This document shows, piece after piece, positions 11,556 through 23,680 of a stretch of 64,000 nt of DNA (positions within the stretch are counted from its first letter, which is position 1; the number at the start of each line of letters is the position of its first letter). The stretch lies in the NCBI GenBank assembly GCA_003550325.1, contig QKWP01000003.1, forward strand, positions 428,285 through 492,284. The letters are read 5' to 3'. Both the position numbers and the translations under genes were made by a program. Under the pieces are notes generated by a model. That model was not told the origin of the DNA. It saw only the letters and a program-made list of their open reading frames with translations, and did no database searches. The stretch comes from Gigaspora rosea. Taxonomy: Eukaryota; Glomeromycota; Glomeromycetes; Diversisporales; Gigasporaceae.

Positions 11556-11905
11556 ACGTATTAAGAAATTCTTCGCTCAAAATATTACCTTATTTGTGTG
11601 GCAATAAATCCACAGTTAGATTACCTAATTTAGCAAGCAGATCTTAACAGATATTATTAGAACAAGATCGTACAAAATATCATTATTCTCAAGATTTTGA
11701 AGAAATCACAAAATTTTATCATACAATACAAATATTATTTCTCAACAAGCTTTAGCGGAGAGATTTAAGCAGATCAAATTAAGGTATTTTTGAAGAGAAC
11801 TGGCGAGATATTGTTTACGTATTAAGAAATTCCTTCGCTCAAATTTATTACCATATTTGTGTGGCGATAAACATACACTATTATTACCTTATTTAGCAAG
11901 TGCCA
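11556..11905 (+). repeat. Direct duplication, about 260-bp period
   Basis: The order TACGTATTAAGAAATTC, TTCGCTCAAA, ATTACC, TATTTGTGTGGC, ATAAA and TTAGCAAG appears near 11556-11640 and again near 11816-11905. No coding potential is seen. Confidence 0.7.
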
Positions 11906-13779
11906 TTTATCTAATATATTGGAAAATATTATCAATCACATATGTACGATCTTAACAATACACTAGGAATCGAGAACCGATGTACTGTAAGTCCGGAGCA
12001 TAAATTATACTATATAAAGTTACTTAATTGCTTCTTATAATTTAACTAATTTAACTATAATTTTGGTACTTATAAAATTTTATAAACTATTTAGTATTAA
12101 TACTGTATGTTAGGGGGTAAAAGTACTCTAAACTATATAAATTCCAATCACGTGAAAGTCCTCCTATATGGTTTTGCATGACAACGTCGCGCAGTTAATT
12201 ATTTAATAAGTTTGTTACTCTAAAGTGTATAAATAAGGTACCCGGGAAATTAATTTAAATCAGCCAATTATAAGAATGTCTTATTACCGTATTTTAATCA
12301 ATACCAGTTTTGTTGTTCAAAACAGGCATGCAATCACGCGTCACGCGCCAGGACAGACAAAAAATTTCCAAATTACGTTATTGACATATTTGTATATAAT
12401 AAATTAGGGGATGCATCAAAAAAAAATTTTTCATGATCAAAATGCATCAAAAACGCAACTTTTGTATCAAATAGTGCGTAAAAATTGAGTGTCCGGAGCG
12501 TAGCGACGGACAATAACAAATATATTGTGACAGCAAACTCTCTAAGCCACGCTTTATTTAGTCAATTCCTGTTGTAAACTGCGAGAACTAAATCAATTTA
12601 CAGAATCTTCCTAAATTACAGAAATATACTAAACCATTTTTAGTAAAGATGAAAAAAGGACGAAAAAAAATGAATTAGACGTACTGGCTTGTAAATAAAA
12701 GGTATCAAACTATCTTAAGTGATTTGAAAGCTAGTCTTTTATACAATATTCGCTTACCTACAGTAATCAGGGCTGTAATCAATCGGTTAATGACAAATGA
12801 TAAGCCATTTTAAAATACACAACACCCTAATACAGTACTATAAATAAATCACATGAATTTGTCATCCAATCAGATCCTCGAATTTGGATACACCCTTTCA
12901 CTTCCTACTTAACCATGCACTTCGTTGCACTCCGCTCCTGGTATTGCAAGATACAATAGTAAAGAGAGTAAAAAATAACAAGGGTCACACAAATATGTAG
13001 TCGAATTTTAGCATGAATAAAGAAACGATATTGTGTACTAAAGAGTACTGTATAAGGGTATTACAAACGCCAAGCGAAAATGTAAGTTTGCATTATCTTG
13101 CAGTAAGAAACTGTATAACCCATGATAACTAATTAATCCCAATGCTTTGAGATATATTACCATCGCTATATAGACGTACTTTATCCATTCTCTCATTTAA
13201 TTCACCTTAAGTCATTCGACTGAATTTGTCCTGCAAACTATGATTTAAAAAAAAATTCTATTGCTATCCTATAATTACAAAACTCCCAAATTGGAATAAA
13301 ATAGACCAAGCTAAAACAAATGCATTGAAATATGCTAACCCAAAACTATAGGGAAAATATCCATTTTACCTAATCACTAACCATTTTATTCTGTTTACAT
13401 ATATGCATAATAAACCGAAGCTTAAATTCTATTTAAACAATTAAACTTACTACACGTGCTTCTATAACAAACATAATTACTATGTTATAACTAAACACAA
13501 AATTTGATTGGATAATAAATGTTTTAAGATGGCAACGCTAAAATTAAAAAACTCCCAGCACATAGGCAGATACAAAAATATCTAATTAAATTCAGAATAT
13601 AATAACGACTAAAAATTTTTTATAGGGCCTAGTATATACAAGGAAAAAGTTAAGTGGAAATTTAATTTAGGAGTTATGGCGTGAGTATAAATATCTGCCA
13701 AGGTACAACAATGCAGGTGGATTTAAATAGATATCAGCGGGACAGCCCTTCAATACAGTAAATCTTGCCATTTTTATAC
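11906..13779. other. Long stretch without a recognised gene
   Basis: I see no exon that I can support. GTCCGGAGC occurs at 11991 and again at 12491 within GTGTCCGGAGCGTAGCGACGGAC, a GC-richer, partly self-complementary patch. TGCACTTCGTTGCACTCCGC lies near 12915. These patches probably belong to dispersed repeats. Confidence 0.4.
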
Positions 13780-13960
13780 TTAACAGCCGGCCTGCATTAC
13801 AAGTGGGAAACCACCGACTGAGGTCATGCATCACTAATTATACTGCAAAAATTATAACTAATAGCTGGTCTGCTTTATACAAACCAGCTGATGCTACAAA
13901 TTACTAGTTCAATTATGCATCAATTGCACTGATATATGCTGTTTATTTCCTCAAAGCAAT
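13780..13960 (+). repeat. GCCGG-hairpin repeat, copy 1
   Basis: Two successive stem-loops occur. The first starts AGCCGGCCTGCATTA and has GGGAAACCACCGACT. The second is AGCTGGTCTGCTTTATA closing with CCAGCT. They are followed by ATGCATCAATTGCACTGATA, a short ATCA/TGAT hairpin. The same module order recurs at 24.07 and 29.15 kb. A foldback element at 14000 interrupts what follows. Confidence 0.7.
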
Positions 13961-13999
13961 TTATCTCTGCTTGCATCTGATCAAATGTTGCAAATCTTC

Positions 14000-14201
14000 A
14001 GCTTACATATACAATCACCTGATTGTTGTCCGATTGCGCGATTGTGTGAAGTTATTTTTGTTTGAGAATATAGATGTTATTTTGAGAATATCATATAAAG
14101 AAATTATAAATTATAAAATTTATTTGCATTGAATTTTTCATTGATAAATTATTTACAATCATACAATCGAACGACAATCAAGTAATTGCACATGTAAGCT
14201 G
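14000..14201. mobile_element. Small foldback MITE
   Basis: Ends CAGCTTACATATACAATCAC and GTAAGCTG at the right, with arms of about 55 bp sharing TGATTGTYGTYCGATTG. Flanks CAAATCTT and CAAAATTT could be a diverged 8-bp duplication. It has no coding sequence. The 14202-15091 stretch downstream has no gene that I can support. Confidence 0.65.
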
Positions 14202-15091
14202 CAAAATTTGATCATTTTGCAAACAGCGATAAAGGTTAATATTCAGCATTATTTGGCTAGAATGCATCAAACAATTATTATATATGCTTGTAAATTACTA
14301 TTCTATTAACCAAATTTTGTCGTTAGAATAAAATCTTTATAAGGAGATAGTAAAATTTCATTGCCAAATTGCCTTACTAACATACGTACTTACACAATAC
14401 GTAACTAACCCATCATTTTAAATTATCAAAATCAAAAAAAGCCCTAATGTAAGAGAAAAATTTCGTTATCTAATCAAATTTATAACGAAAAAATCGTAAA
14501 AGAAAAAACCATTAAAAGAAATAGTTTGTAACAATCTAAAATCGGTTGTAACTTGAACAATACTAACTCAAAATTTTTTATCTATGATATTACATTTTTG
14601 ATTGGCTGCACACATTGTATCTTATTCTCTTTAACCTAGTTTGGAATGAACTAATCATAAAGTGGAAATTTTTTAAGTTAGTGACTCTAAAATTAGATTA
14701 ACAATTAATCATGGTGAAACCTAAAATCATTAATCATTAAACATTACTTCGAATAAAAAAAAAGTTGTTATTTATGAATAATTAATTTTCTTTTTGACGT
14801 ATTATTTTTTTAATTCTTGCATTTTGTTGCTATTTTATATATTACTTCTTACAAATACCTTTAATGAATTTAAAATTCCTTGGATTGGTGCGGGAAACTA
14901 ATAAATCTACAGCCACTCTTAATGATATAAAATTTTACATAAAAACATACAATGGCTCAAAGAAACAATAATCACAAGATAAAATATATTATCATGAATA
15001 AAATATATATATAAATTTTGGTTTAAGATATCATCATCATTTAGAGAATTTGATTTGTAATAAGAATCAAATGAACTTAACATATATAAAT

Positions 15092-15185
15092 TAGAGCTAT
15101 GACCCGGGTCAAGTTGACCCGATGGGTCATGTGTCAACTTTTTATCTAACCCGGGTCACTAGTTTCAGACCGGGTAAGAGCTCTA
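15092..15185. mobile_element. 94-bp MITE with perfect 8-bp TSD
   Basis: The element begins TAGAGCT and ends AGCTCTA, with ATATAAAT at 15084-15091 and again at 15186-15193. An 8-bp duplication fits the hAT superfamily. The interior has two ACCCGGGTC palindromes, a motif that is also massed in the 32.9-34.8 kb element. It lies 48 bp upstream of the start codon of the hemocyanin-like gene and could touch its promoter. Confidence 0.85.
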
Positions 15186-15233
15186 ATATAAATATGCTCT
15201 TGTTGAGAGTTTATTAGTAAAGCTAGCAACGCA

Positions 15234-18200
15234 ATGGCTGGAAAAAAAAAGAATTAATTGAAGAATATAAAAAAGTTAACGAACTTCAAAAAAGCATCAA
15301 TGCACTTCTCACAGATCGTAAACAATTTCAGGACAACAAAAAAGCACCTCCACGTTGGAATTACGTAAGTTTTACTGTGAATATTTCAATTTTTTATGAT
15401 TTAATTCTCATCTCATTTTTTTTATTTATAGTTTGACTTGAAACTACAACAAACAGTAACAGAAATTGGCAAAGAGTATAGTGATATTCTTGCTAACGCT
15501 GCTGACAATCTTGATAATATTCCTAAAGATACTAAAACTTTCGAAGATCCTGATTTTAAAGCCAAAGTTAATGAATTAGTTCCACTTATACTTGAAGTAA
15601 TTAAGAGAGTACATTGGCACCTTAATCAAGTCGATTGTTATGATCCAGCTTTGATTAAAAATGCTTTCAACGTTTTCATAAACAATCATCCCGCTGCTGT
15701 TTTCTTGGATCTCAAGACTCCATCTTTGAATAGACTCTCTTATGTAATTCTATTACATGGTAGATCCCTACCTTTGGGCAGACCGGAATCAAGAATGGTC
15801 ATTGTTTCTCCTTTAACTTCATTTATTACACAGTCTTTTTTGCCTAATTATCGATTATTTTTTATTAGGATTGGTGGCATAAAGATCCTGCCATCAGCGA
15901 ACATCATCACCATTAGCACGCTATCTATATAATTATCAAACTCAATACTTTAAATTTTTTTATAATATCAATATCATTTTTCTCTATGTTTTTATAATAA
16001 AACTATTTTGGATTATAACTGGTAAGTTAATAATGGAATTGCAGATTCTAAATATCCCAACGATTTTTTCGCATATACTAAAGATCGTTAAGGTGAATTG
16101 TTCATTTGGATGCATAAACAAATGTTAGCAAGGTAATATAATCATAAGTTATATAAAACTTTATTTATTTTATGTTTTTATTATTATTAAATTTGATTAT
16201 TATTTGTAATAATTAATTTTCTAAAAAAAAAAAAAATTTTTTTTTGGTATCTATATACGTATTAACATACCATAGATATGATGCTGAAAGAGTCGCTATT
16301 GGTCTTGACCCTGTTGTTCCTCTAAGAGACTATAAAGAACCGATTCCTGAAGGATATTTACCAAATAAATATTTATTGAGATATAACAAAGAATCTAAAA
16401 TTAATGATTTACAAGACAAATATGATTATCGATTACCATATTCTAAAATAGTAGAGAAGAATAGTAAAGAGATTGATGAGCTGTCTGCATTAGAAAAGGA
16501 AAATAGAAAGATGAGATTAAGGCTTGGCAAAAGGCAGAGGATGATATTAAAAATATTGATACTTGGCTTGCAGCAATCAACAAATCAATTGATGATGGAG
16601 TCTTTTACATATGTAAAAAAAAGGGTATTTATTTATTTATTTATTCTAATAAAAATAACTTTATATATATATTATGAAAACTTAGAATGATCCTGACAAA
16701 CTTGGACGTACTATCAACCCTGATCAGTTTAATCATGATAAAGATGAAGATCAAGAGTGGAAAAACAAGTATGGTATGCTTCACATACAAGGTCATATAA
16801 CTATTGGCAACATTGTTGGTGAGTTAATATTATTTATTTTATATTTATTTTATATTTAATATTTATTCTATATTTATTTTATATATCTAATGTATAATTA
16901 AATTATTTTATGATCAAATCTTTTTTCCCAAATTTATATAGGTAACAAAGAAGTTATCAATAAAATTAAACAAAATCAAACTATCGAAAGCCATGCACCA
17001 AAAGGCCTTATTTTAAATGTCTCTATCACTCCTAAAGATCCTGCATTTTTTAGATGGCATCGTTTGGTGGATGAAACATTTAATCGTGGAATGGAAGTTT
17101 TAAAACCTTGTACTTTTAATGATGCTCCAGCTATTACCATTAAATCTTGTGATATTCTTCTTGCTTTTAAAGATCAACTTGAGAGGGTTTGTCCAGATGG
17201 CATACATGATAGATGGCAAAAATATGGTGAAACAAACTTTGGAAACCCAAATTTTCCATCTACAGATATATTACAAACTAAAATAGTGCCTCGAAAACTT
17301 AAAACTCCAGATAAAGATAAAGATCTTGAGATTCAACATTTTTATTCTAGAGAATTTTATTATTTTTTCAGGATGAAAAATAACACTAAAAGGAATAGAT
17401 TTGATCCTTCAACCCAGAAGCTTGTACCAATTTCTGAGGTACTGTATATACATCTATATATTTGATTATTTATCTATTTATAAAATGTTTATATATAATT
17501 GCATTGATTAAAATTCTTTACTTTTTTGTTTATTGGTGCTAGGAAAAAGATGTTACATTCAGAGTATTTATTGTCCCAGAAATTTTGGCACACGACCGTA
17601 AACAATGGATAGAAATAGATAAATTTAAATATAGACTTAATGCAACAGGAGAAACAATCATCTCTCGTGCCTGTGAACTCTCTTCTGTTATTCGAAAACC
17701 CGCTCAGAAAGAAAAGAAAGACTTTGATGACACTCCTGGCGATGACTTTCCAAATGGTAATTTTTAATTTATAACTCATAGTATTTATTTATTTTTTTTA
17801 CGAAATTAGCTTCTAAAAAAAATACCTTAAATATCATGTAATTTAGATTATTGTGGTTGTGGTTGGCCATATCATCTTTTACTTCCATGTGGAACTAAGG
17901 ATGGAATGAAATTTAAATTGTTGGTATTTATCTCAGATTGGAGTATTGATAAGGTTTCTGATAGTACTGAAGAAGGTAGTATAAGTTTATGCGGTAGAAA
18001 GTTTGTGAGCAATAGACCTGTCAAATATCCTGATACTCGTGATATGGTAAGTTTAAATCTATAATTCTATTCTTAGTAAATTAATTTGATAATATAATAA
18101 TTGATATTATTTATTTAATTAGGGCTATCCATTTGATCGTCCCTATGCTGGTCATTCTTTGAATTTGGTATGTATAATTTGAATCCGTATGATATACATG

Positions 18201-18414
18201 CATATTTATATTTAGTATTTATACAAAATAAATAATAATTTTTCGTTAGACATTCACCAAGCCACCAATCGATCCTAAAACTAAGAAGATCGAGAGTAAA
18301 TCTCTACCAAAGTTTCCACCAGAAGCTACAAGCAACAACCCAGAAAATGATTGGATAGACAATCTAGCTATGCGTGATTTTACAATTCAATGGGATGATA
18401 AAGGTCTATTTTAA
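15234..18414 (+). pseudogene. Hemocyanin/phenoloxidase-like type-3 copper protein, disabled
   Basis: About eleven exons encode a protein with arthropod-type hemocyanin/prophenoloxidase architecture. CuA: EHHHH-stop-H (15899-15919) with the third His in WMHKQML (about 16107). This is followed by ARYDAERVAIGL, the family signature. CuB: MLHIQGH (HxxxH, about 16780) plus FRWHRLVD (about 17050). C-terminal domain: FRVFIVPE, CGCGWPYHLLLPCGTKDGM, YPDTRDM and GYPFDRP. All six copper-ligand histidines are visible. Exon ends I can place: 15364, 15432-15743, 15869, 16045-16132, 16276, 16686-16819, 16942-17438, 17543-17756, 17847-18046, 18123-18167, 18250-18414. Defects: a 9-A run after the start shifts the frame; TAG at 15914-15916 replaces the expected Trp; TAA at 16089-16091; a one-base shift near 16510; the exon 3 end is unclear. 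No signal peptide is seen. Family call strong; pseudogene status likely, though the A-run could be a sequencing error. Confidence 0.88.
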
Positions 18415-18588
18415 ATATGATATCAATGTACAAGTTCTTGTAAATATATAATTTGTATTGAAAATTAACAATGTTATATAATACAATAAAAAGAACTTGC
18501 TTTTCTGTTAAAAATTAAATTATAAATAAGTATACGAATCTTCACATTTGTTCTATGTTTTTGGTAATTATGACTATATAAATTCATA

Positions 18589-18702
18589 CTGTATTTTCAC
18601 GCAATAACGCAAAGGGGTAATTTCGTATTTTGGCCTAAATTACGCTTAATTTGGGCCAAATTTCAAAATAACGCCCCTTCACGTTATTTCGCAAAAATAC
18701 GG
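18589..18702. mobile_element. 114-bp MITE with TA duplication
   Basis: Ends CTGTATTTTCACGCAATAAC and the near reverse complement ending GCAAAAATACGG, flanked by TA on both sides. The arms also share AAGGGG and TTTGGCC. It fits a Tc1/mariner-type non-autonomous element. It lies 175 bp after the stop codon of the hemocyanin-like gene. Confidence 0.8.
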
Positions 18703-19127
18703 TAATAATTTTTTTCAGTTTAGTTGGCTTAATCATTTTTTTGAAGCCAATTTTTTACCACTGACATGATCTAGGAGAATTTTCTTGATAACCACCATGT
18801 CAAATTTGATAAAAAAAAAATTTTTTTGAATTCTACAGATTCATAAAATTAAAATAAATTCAACGAATTTGAAATCTGAGAAATTTTGGCATAACTTCTA
18901 TTTTAATACTGTAGAAGTTTAGAGTTTTTTAAAAACTTGAGCAAAGATATTTTGAAACTATCAAGCCAAATTCATTAGACATTTTTATTTTTTTGAATTC
19001 TACAGATCGTAGAATTCAAATAAAAAGTTCATCGGACACATAAAATTGCACATTAGAACATGCACTGTTGCACAGAATTGGCGCCTTATTATGTGCTGTA
19101 AACATATATTGTTTCATATAGATTTAC
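18703..19127. repeat. Short repeats around TTGAATTCTACAGAT
   Basis: TTTTTTTGAATTCTACAGAT occurs near 18821 and 18991. The second is part of a palindrome, TTGAATTCTACAGATCGTAG and onward to 19020. No gene is seen. Confidence 0.55.
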
Positions 19128-20450
19128 GTGCAGGTTTGTGTGATTCCATATCCAAACTTTTCGTGCCTTGCTGTATCATTCCGTGCAGCAATTTGTTATA
19201 GGGATTTAGAAAATAAAGAAGGTAGAATAGATGTTTTAGAGATGATTACTCAGTACATTAAATGTACATGTCAGGATACAAAAGACAAAAGACAACTAAT
19301 TCAAATTCTTGATGATATTATTATTCAGACTATTCAGACTGGTTGTGCTACAGAGTTCATGAATTAGATTATAAAAAGTTTAAAAGAAAATTTGAAACAG
19401 CAGCCATCTGGGCAATTTGATAAAGAAGAGTGCGTGAACATTTTTGAGAAATTTGGAACAATTTGTTGAAAAATTGCAAACTGTAAACCAATATATTACC
19501 AATCAAAACAAGAAATACACAAGAAATGGAAGAAAAATATATACATGTATTAATTGTTCACCAACAATTCATATATGATATTGATGATATTAATCAACTA
19601 AGTACAAATAATACAATCTAATGCTGATGCATGGAAACAGTCAATTTCTTCCAATAAACAAAGTACCGAAATTGAGAAATATTAATAATAAACTCTGGGG
19701 GTTAGCTGAAAAATAATGAAAGAGAAAGGTACTGATTACTTTGAGAACGGAATGGTAACAAAACTAAAAAGCAAAGTGAACACTACAATAAATATTTTTG
19801 TAGATATAGACCTTAAGCAATCTAAATGGACTACTCACGTAGAAGCCTTAAAAAGCTTTTACAAAGAAATGGCAATAGCTCAGCATAAGTGGAATGAGAC
19901 AAATAATTCACTTATGATATTTAAAAAAAGGAAAAATAAATATAAAACTTTATAATCTATCTGCTTCAGTACGGCTTTTCATTTGCTTCTATTGGAGCTT
20001 TAGCTGCAGAGTATTTATTTAATAAAATAATGAAGGCTGTAAAAAATGTTAATGAAGAAAAAATGGTCAGTACTTATAATCAATTGAATAAATAGTATCA
20101 CTTACGCACGAATCAAATAGCTTGCTGAGGAAGTTAAAGAATATAAATTTGAAAATGCTCTTAACCTTCTGGAATCCAAAAGACAAAATTGAACATTGGT
20201 TTAAAAAAATGGGTGATGGAAGTTACCTTTATATTCCACAAAAATATATAATAAGATCTTTAAAGACGAATTCAGTTATGTTGTACATTAAAAGTTATTT
20301 AGATAAAGATAAAAATGTTGAATTCAAGGCAATTGAAGAGGCATCTGAAGAGAATAGATAGATATATCTGTTTCGACAGTATTTTTATAAAGAAGTAATA
20401 GAAAAACTCGACTGTACACTTTCAGGTTTTTGATGTAAAAAATGATAATA
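19128..20450 (+). pseudogene. Unrecognised decayed gene
   Basis: Successive open segments on one strand with gene-like composition are separated by stops and shifts. They are 19128-19367 (CYRDLENKEGRIDVLEMITQ, then TKDKRQLIQILDDI), 19716-19955 (DYFENGMVTKLKSKV, WTTHVEALKSFYKEMAI), about 19960-20095 (YGFSFASIGALAAEYLFNK) and 20122-20361 (KKMGDGSYLYIPQ). The product would be highly helical with one hydrophobic stretch around FASIGALAAEYLF. I do not recognise a family and assign no function. Distribution of the breaks suggests a dead gene; unannotated introns could explain some gaps. Confidence 0.5.
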
Positions 20451-21949
20451 CAAAAATGCGTCATAGCGCCACCAGCTGTTAGGTCTTAGAAGAGTATATA
20501 ATGAATATGATAAACATTAAAAGCAAACCCATGCCATAAAGCTGATGATGATATTATTGTTTGATGGAGTGAAAATTGGAATGGTGTGAAATGCGAATGT
20601 GGCAAAAAGTAAATATGAGGTTTCACAGATATTATAAAACTGTACTCAACAATCTATTGTGTTGGTTCTTCTAAGAATTGCATGAAAAATTAGCATAGGA
20701 GTGTGGTCATTTCCAACAAATAAAAATGAATTGTAAAAATATGGGTACATTGATTTAGATTATCAGAAAATTATAAATGAATTAAATATTGAATTGGAGA
20801 TTATTATAATAACAGCTAGTTAATAAAGTAGCTGCACAACGTAGTTTTGCTAAAAATTAGGAGCGGGATGCACTAGTAAGCTTACTATCATATTACAATA
20901 ATAATTTACACTGATCTGACCTTAGCATTCATATATGCATATATAACTATCATAATTACAAAATTACATAATTAACACCAACATTTAAAAAATGAATGAA
21001 CATAAAACATTCACCTGCTTTTGGATTAAGATATCTTCAAATGCTTAATAAAAATAAAATCCAGTAAAATATGCATAGTACTTAAAATAAAAATTAGGCA
21101 TCTTTATTATTATATTAATGAAATCAACTATCAAAATTCAATTATTAAATTTTATTCACAAATGGGTTTTTGTTTATCATATTTGGTTCTTTTCTTCTCA
21201 TCTTTCATTTCCTAGACCACCCTTTAGAAGGAGTCAATGTGCTGTGTTTTCTCTTTCTTATCTGTGTTCACATAACTATCCATTTCATTTGGAAAGTGCA
21301 ACATAATCCAAGAACAACAGTTACATTGGTTCTCCTTTCAGACTGGGCCTTGCTGGGAAGATGACAGAGACAGGCATCGTAATATATGAGGTGTCGGGAA
21401 TTTGTGTATTATCAAGGACCTCAAGGAGCCTTCCATTTATCTTTCTAGAAACTTATCATATTGTTCTAAAGCTGAAATTCCCTCTTTAGATATTTGTGAA
21501 TTTAAACTGAAGTCTTAAGCTCCTACTGAGAGTCTTTACCTTTCTCCAGGAGCCATTAATTCCCACTGAGATTCTTTAACTCCCTTAGGGAATCTAGGGT
21601 TCCTCTACGCCATGATGATTATTCCTATACTATACCCAAAATAGAAAATAATGGAATAATACTAGTAATAATGACAATAAAACAATAATATAAAAAAAAA
21701 AATTACGTCATAACAGCAGTACGAGTTGGCAAGGCTAGGGCTATCAGAATCATGCTACATCAAAGAATCATCGATCTTGCATTAATGTCCTTCCTCAATT
21801 AGTATAATTCATTCGATCAATAGGAACCAGATCGATCACGAGATTTTGGCAAGATCATCATAATCACGTGTTTCTGTCTAAATCAATTTTACTCCTATAC
21901 ATTACTCATGAAGGATCACGTGCAGATTAAACGAGTCATTAAGATTAAG
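20451..21949. other. No supported gene
   Basis: The stretch at 20830-20880 (TAGCTGCACAACGTAG, AAATTAGGAGCGGGATGCA) resembles 10500-10550 and marks a dispersed repeat. Bases 21400-21610 contain GAG(A/T)CTTT-type words repeated (CCTACTGAGAGTCTTTAC, CCCACTGAGATTCTTTAAC, CTCCCTTAGGGAATC), possibly a retroelement remnant. The two open frames across 21118-21364 have no recognisable domain and I do not call them. Confidence 0.35.
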
Positions 21950-23680
21950 TCAGATTATGCGCGAGCGGACAATATACCCATGATGAATAAAACATTTGCA
22001 AATTTAAATCATAGAAATCGAACCAAATAATGCATTACCTTAAAATCAGTGTAGCGGAACTTGTCTCATAATGAATACACAGATGTGACGAATTTCTTGC
22101 AAATCGTTAGAGGTTAAACCAAAAAAATGGACTGGCATTAAGTCAATGCGGCGAAACTAGTCACATAATGAATAGAAACAATCGATTACTTGCAGATTTA
22201 AATAAGTTATTAGAAGTCACATCTAATGATGTATTTGCAGTGAGGTGCCAAGGAATAGCTTGGAAAATCACAGATCGGAATAAGTCGTTAGGAGTTAAAC
22301 CTAAGGCTGCATCTGTACTCAGTTGTCATAGAACCTATCGCATGATGAGTAAAAAAAAAAAAGAATCAATGAAATCGAACCCAATAATGCAGGGACATTG
22401 GGAACCCATGAAACAACTTTTGCATGATGAACAAATACAAGAAGTTATTGCAGATCTAAATAAGTTAAAAGATGTATCGGCATTGGCTCGTACATGGAAC
22501 AATTCATTATTTATTTATGACCTGGAGCCTTATTCCCCTCGCGTCTGATATTTCTATTATTAAATAATTACATATTGCATAATTATATTGCATTACTATT
22601 TACTTACATGCTCACGTGTACAATGCTTACAAGTGCCTTACATCTCTCTACTAATTGCAACCCGCATTAATTTATTGAACTCCATCACTATGGTAATCGT
22701 TAGTCACGGTACCCCTGTACCAAACCCTATTAGTATCAACCATTATCGATCGCCCAATACAGACTCAATGAACCTCCAATCTGAACCCTTCTTCAATTCT
22801 TAGCATGTCGATGTCAATTTGCATGCTCCTTACTCCAAATACTATACGACGAGTATCTTATTACTTGACGAACAGGCATAGAAATCAAGCAGTCACAAAT
22901 TTAAATGAAACATTATAAATCGAACAGGAAGACACACTTAAATGAAACTTTATAAATCGAACAGGAAGACACACAGACATTAACGAGCCACTTGCAGAAG
23001 TAACTAGATTACAGAATCAAACGAAAGCTGCTAATGACTTATCACAAGATGAAGAAATATAGGGAATCACTTGCACATTTAAATAACCATTGGAAATTAA
23101 ACGAAATTATCCAGGGTATTAAGCCAATGCGGTGCGGTTTATTGCATGATGAATAAACACGAAGAATAAATCTACAGATTTAAACAAATAACGAGAAATT
23201 AAGTTCAGACATTGCACAGATGCGGAGACCTACCTAGTGATGTGCCGCGTATAGTACAATACGCAAAAAATTCTTTAGAATATTCTAAAACAAATCGTAA
23301 AACTATTCATAATTAAATTTTCCCTTATGAAACTGCCTTTATTTTCTAAGCAAATTTATTCCTCGCAAAATTTTGCATGTAGATAGTTTATATATCATAT
23401 GCGTACTATACATATTTCACATACCATACACACTATACAACTATACGTACTGTACGTATTGTACGCTAAAAAAAAAATAAAAAAAAATTAAAAATAAAAA
23501 AATTCAGACATCATATCACTAGACCTACCGCATGAAAGATTCACTTGACGGATTAAATAAATCACTAGTTATTTAGACCAAATAAGGCATGGGCATCAAA
23601 AACTTATAGAACAACCTATCACAAAATAAATATATACGGAAAATCGCTTTTGGATTAATCCGATGTATTGATTTATTTTA
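21950..23680 (+). pseudogene. Fossil TPR-repeat gene
   Basis: A roughly 102-bp unit recurs in decayed form, which corresponds to the 34-residue tetratricopeptide repeat. Readable pieces include LLADLNKLLEV and AWKITDRNKSLGVKPKAASV followed by CHRTYRMMSK (22168-22360), and IADLNKLKDVSALA (about 22450). Out of frame, the DNA words CACTTGCAGATTTAAATAA, TTAAACCAAATAATGCATT, GCATTAAGTCAATGCGGCGA and CATGATGAATAAACACGAAG appear near 21990, 22100, 22190, 23060, 23130 and 23540. This matches the ESLADLNKLLE...RGETYRMMNKY type of TPR common in Rhizophagus. Frames are interrupted many times. TPR proteins act as interaction scaffolds; this one is dead. Its position just upstream of a kinase on the same strand is notable. 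Confidence 0.72.
22901..22974 (+). repeat. 37-bp tandem duplication
   Basis: Two adjacent copies of a 37-bp unit starting TTAAATGAAAC and ending GGAAGACACAC differ at one base. They lie within the fossil TPR gene. Confidence 0.85.

Noticed and set aside
21118-21364. Two overlapping small proteins
   Set aside because: Composition is low in information, the frames overlap, and no motif or splice context supports a gene.
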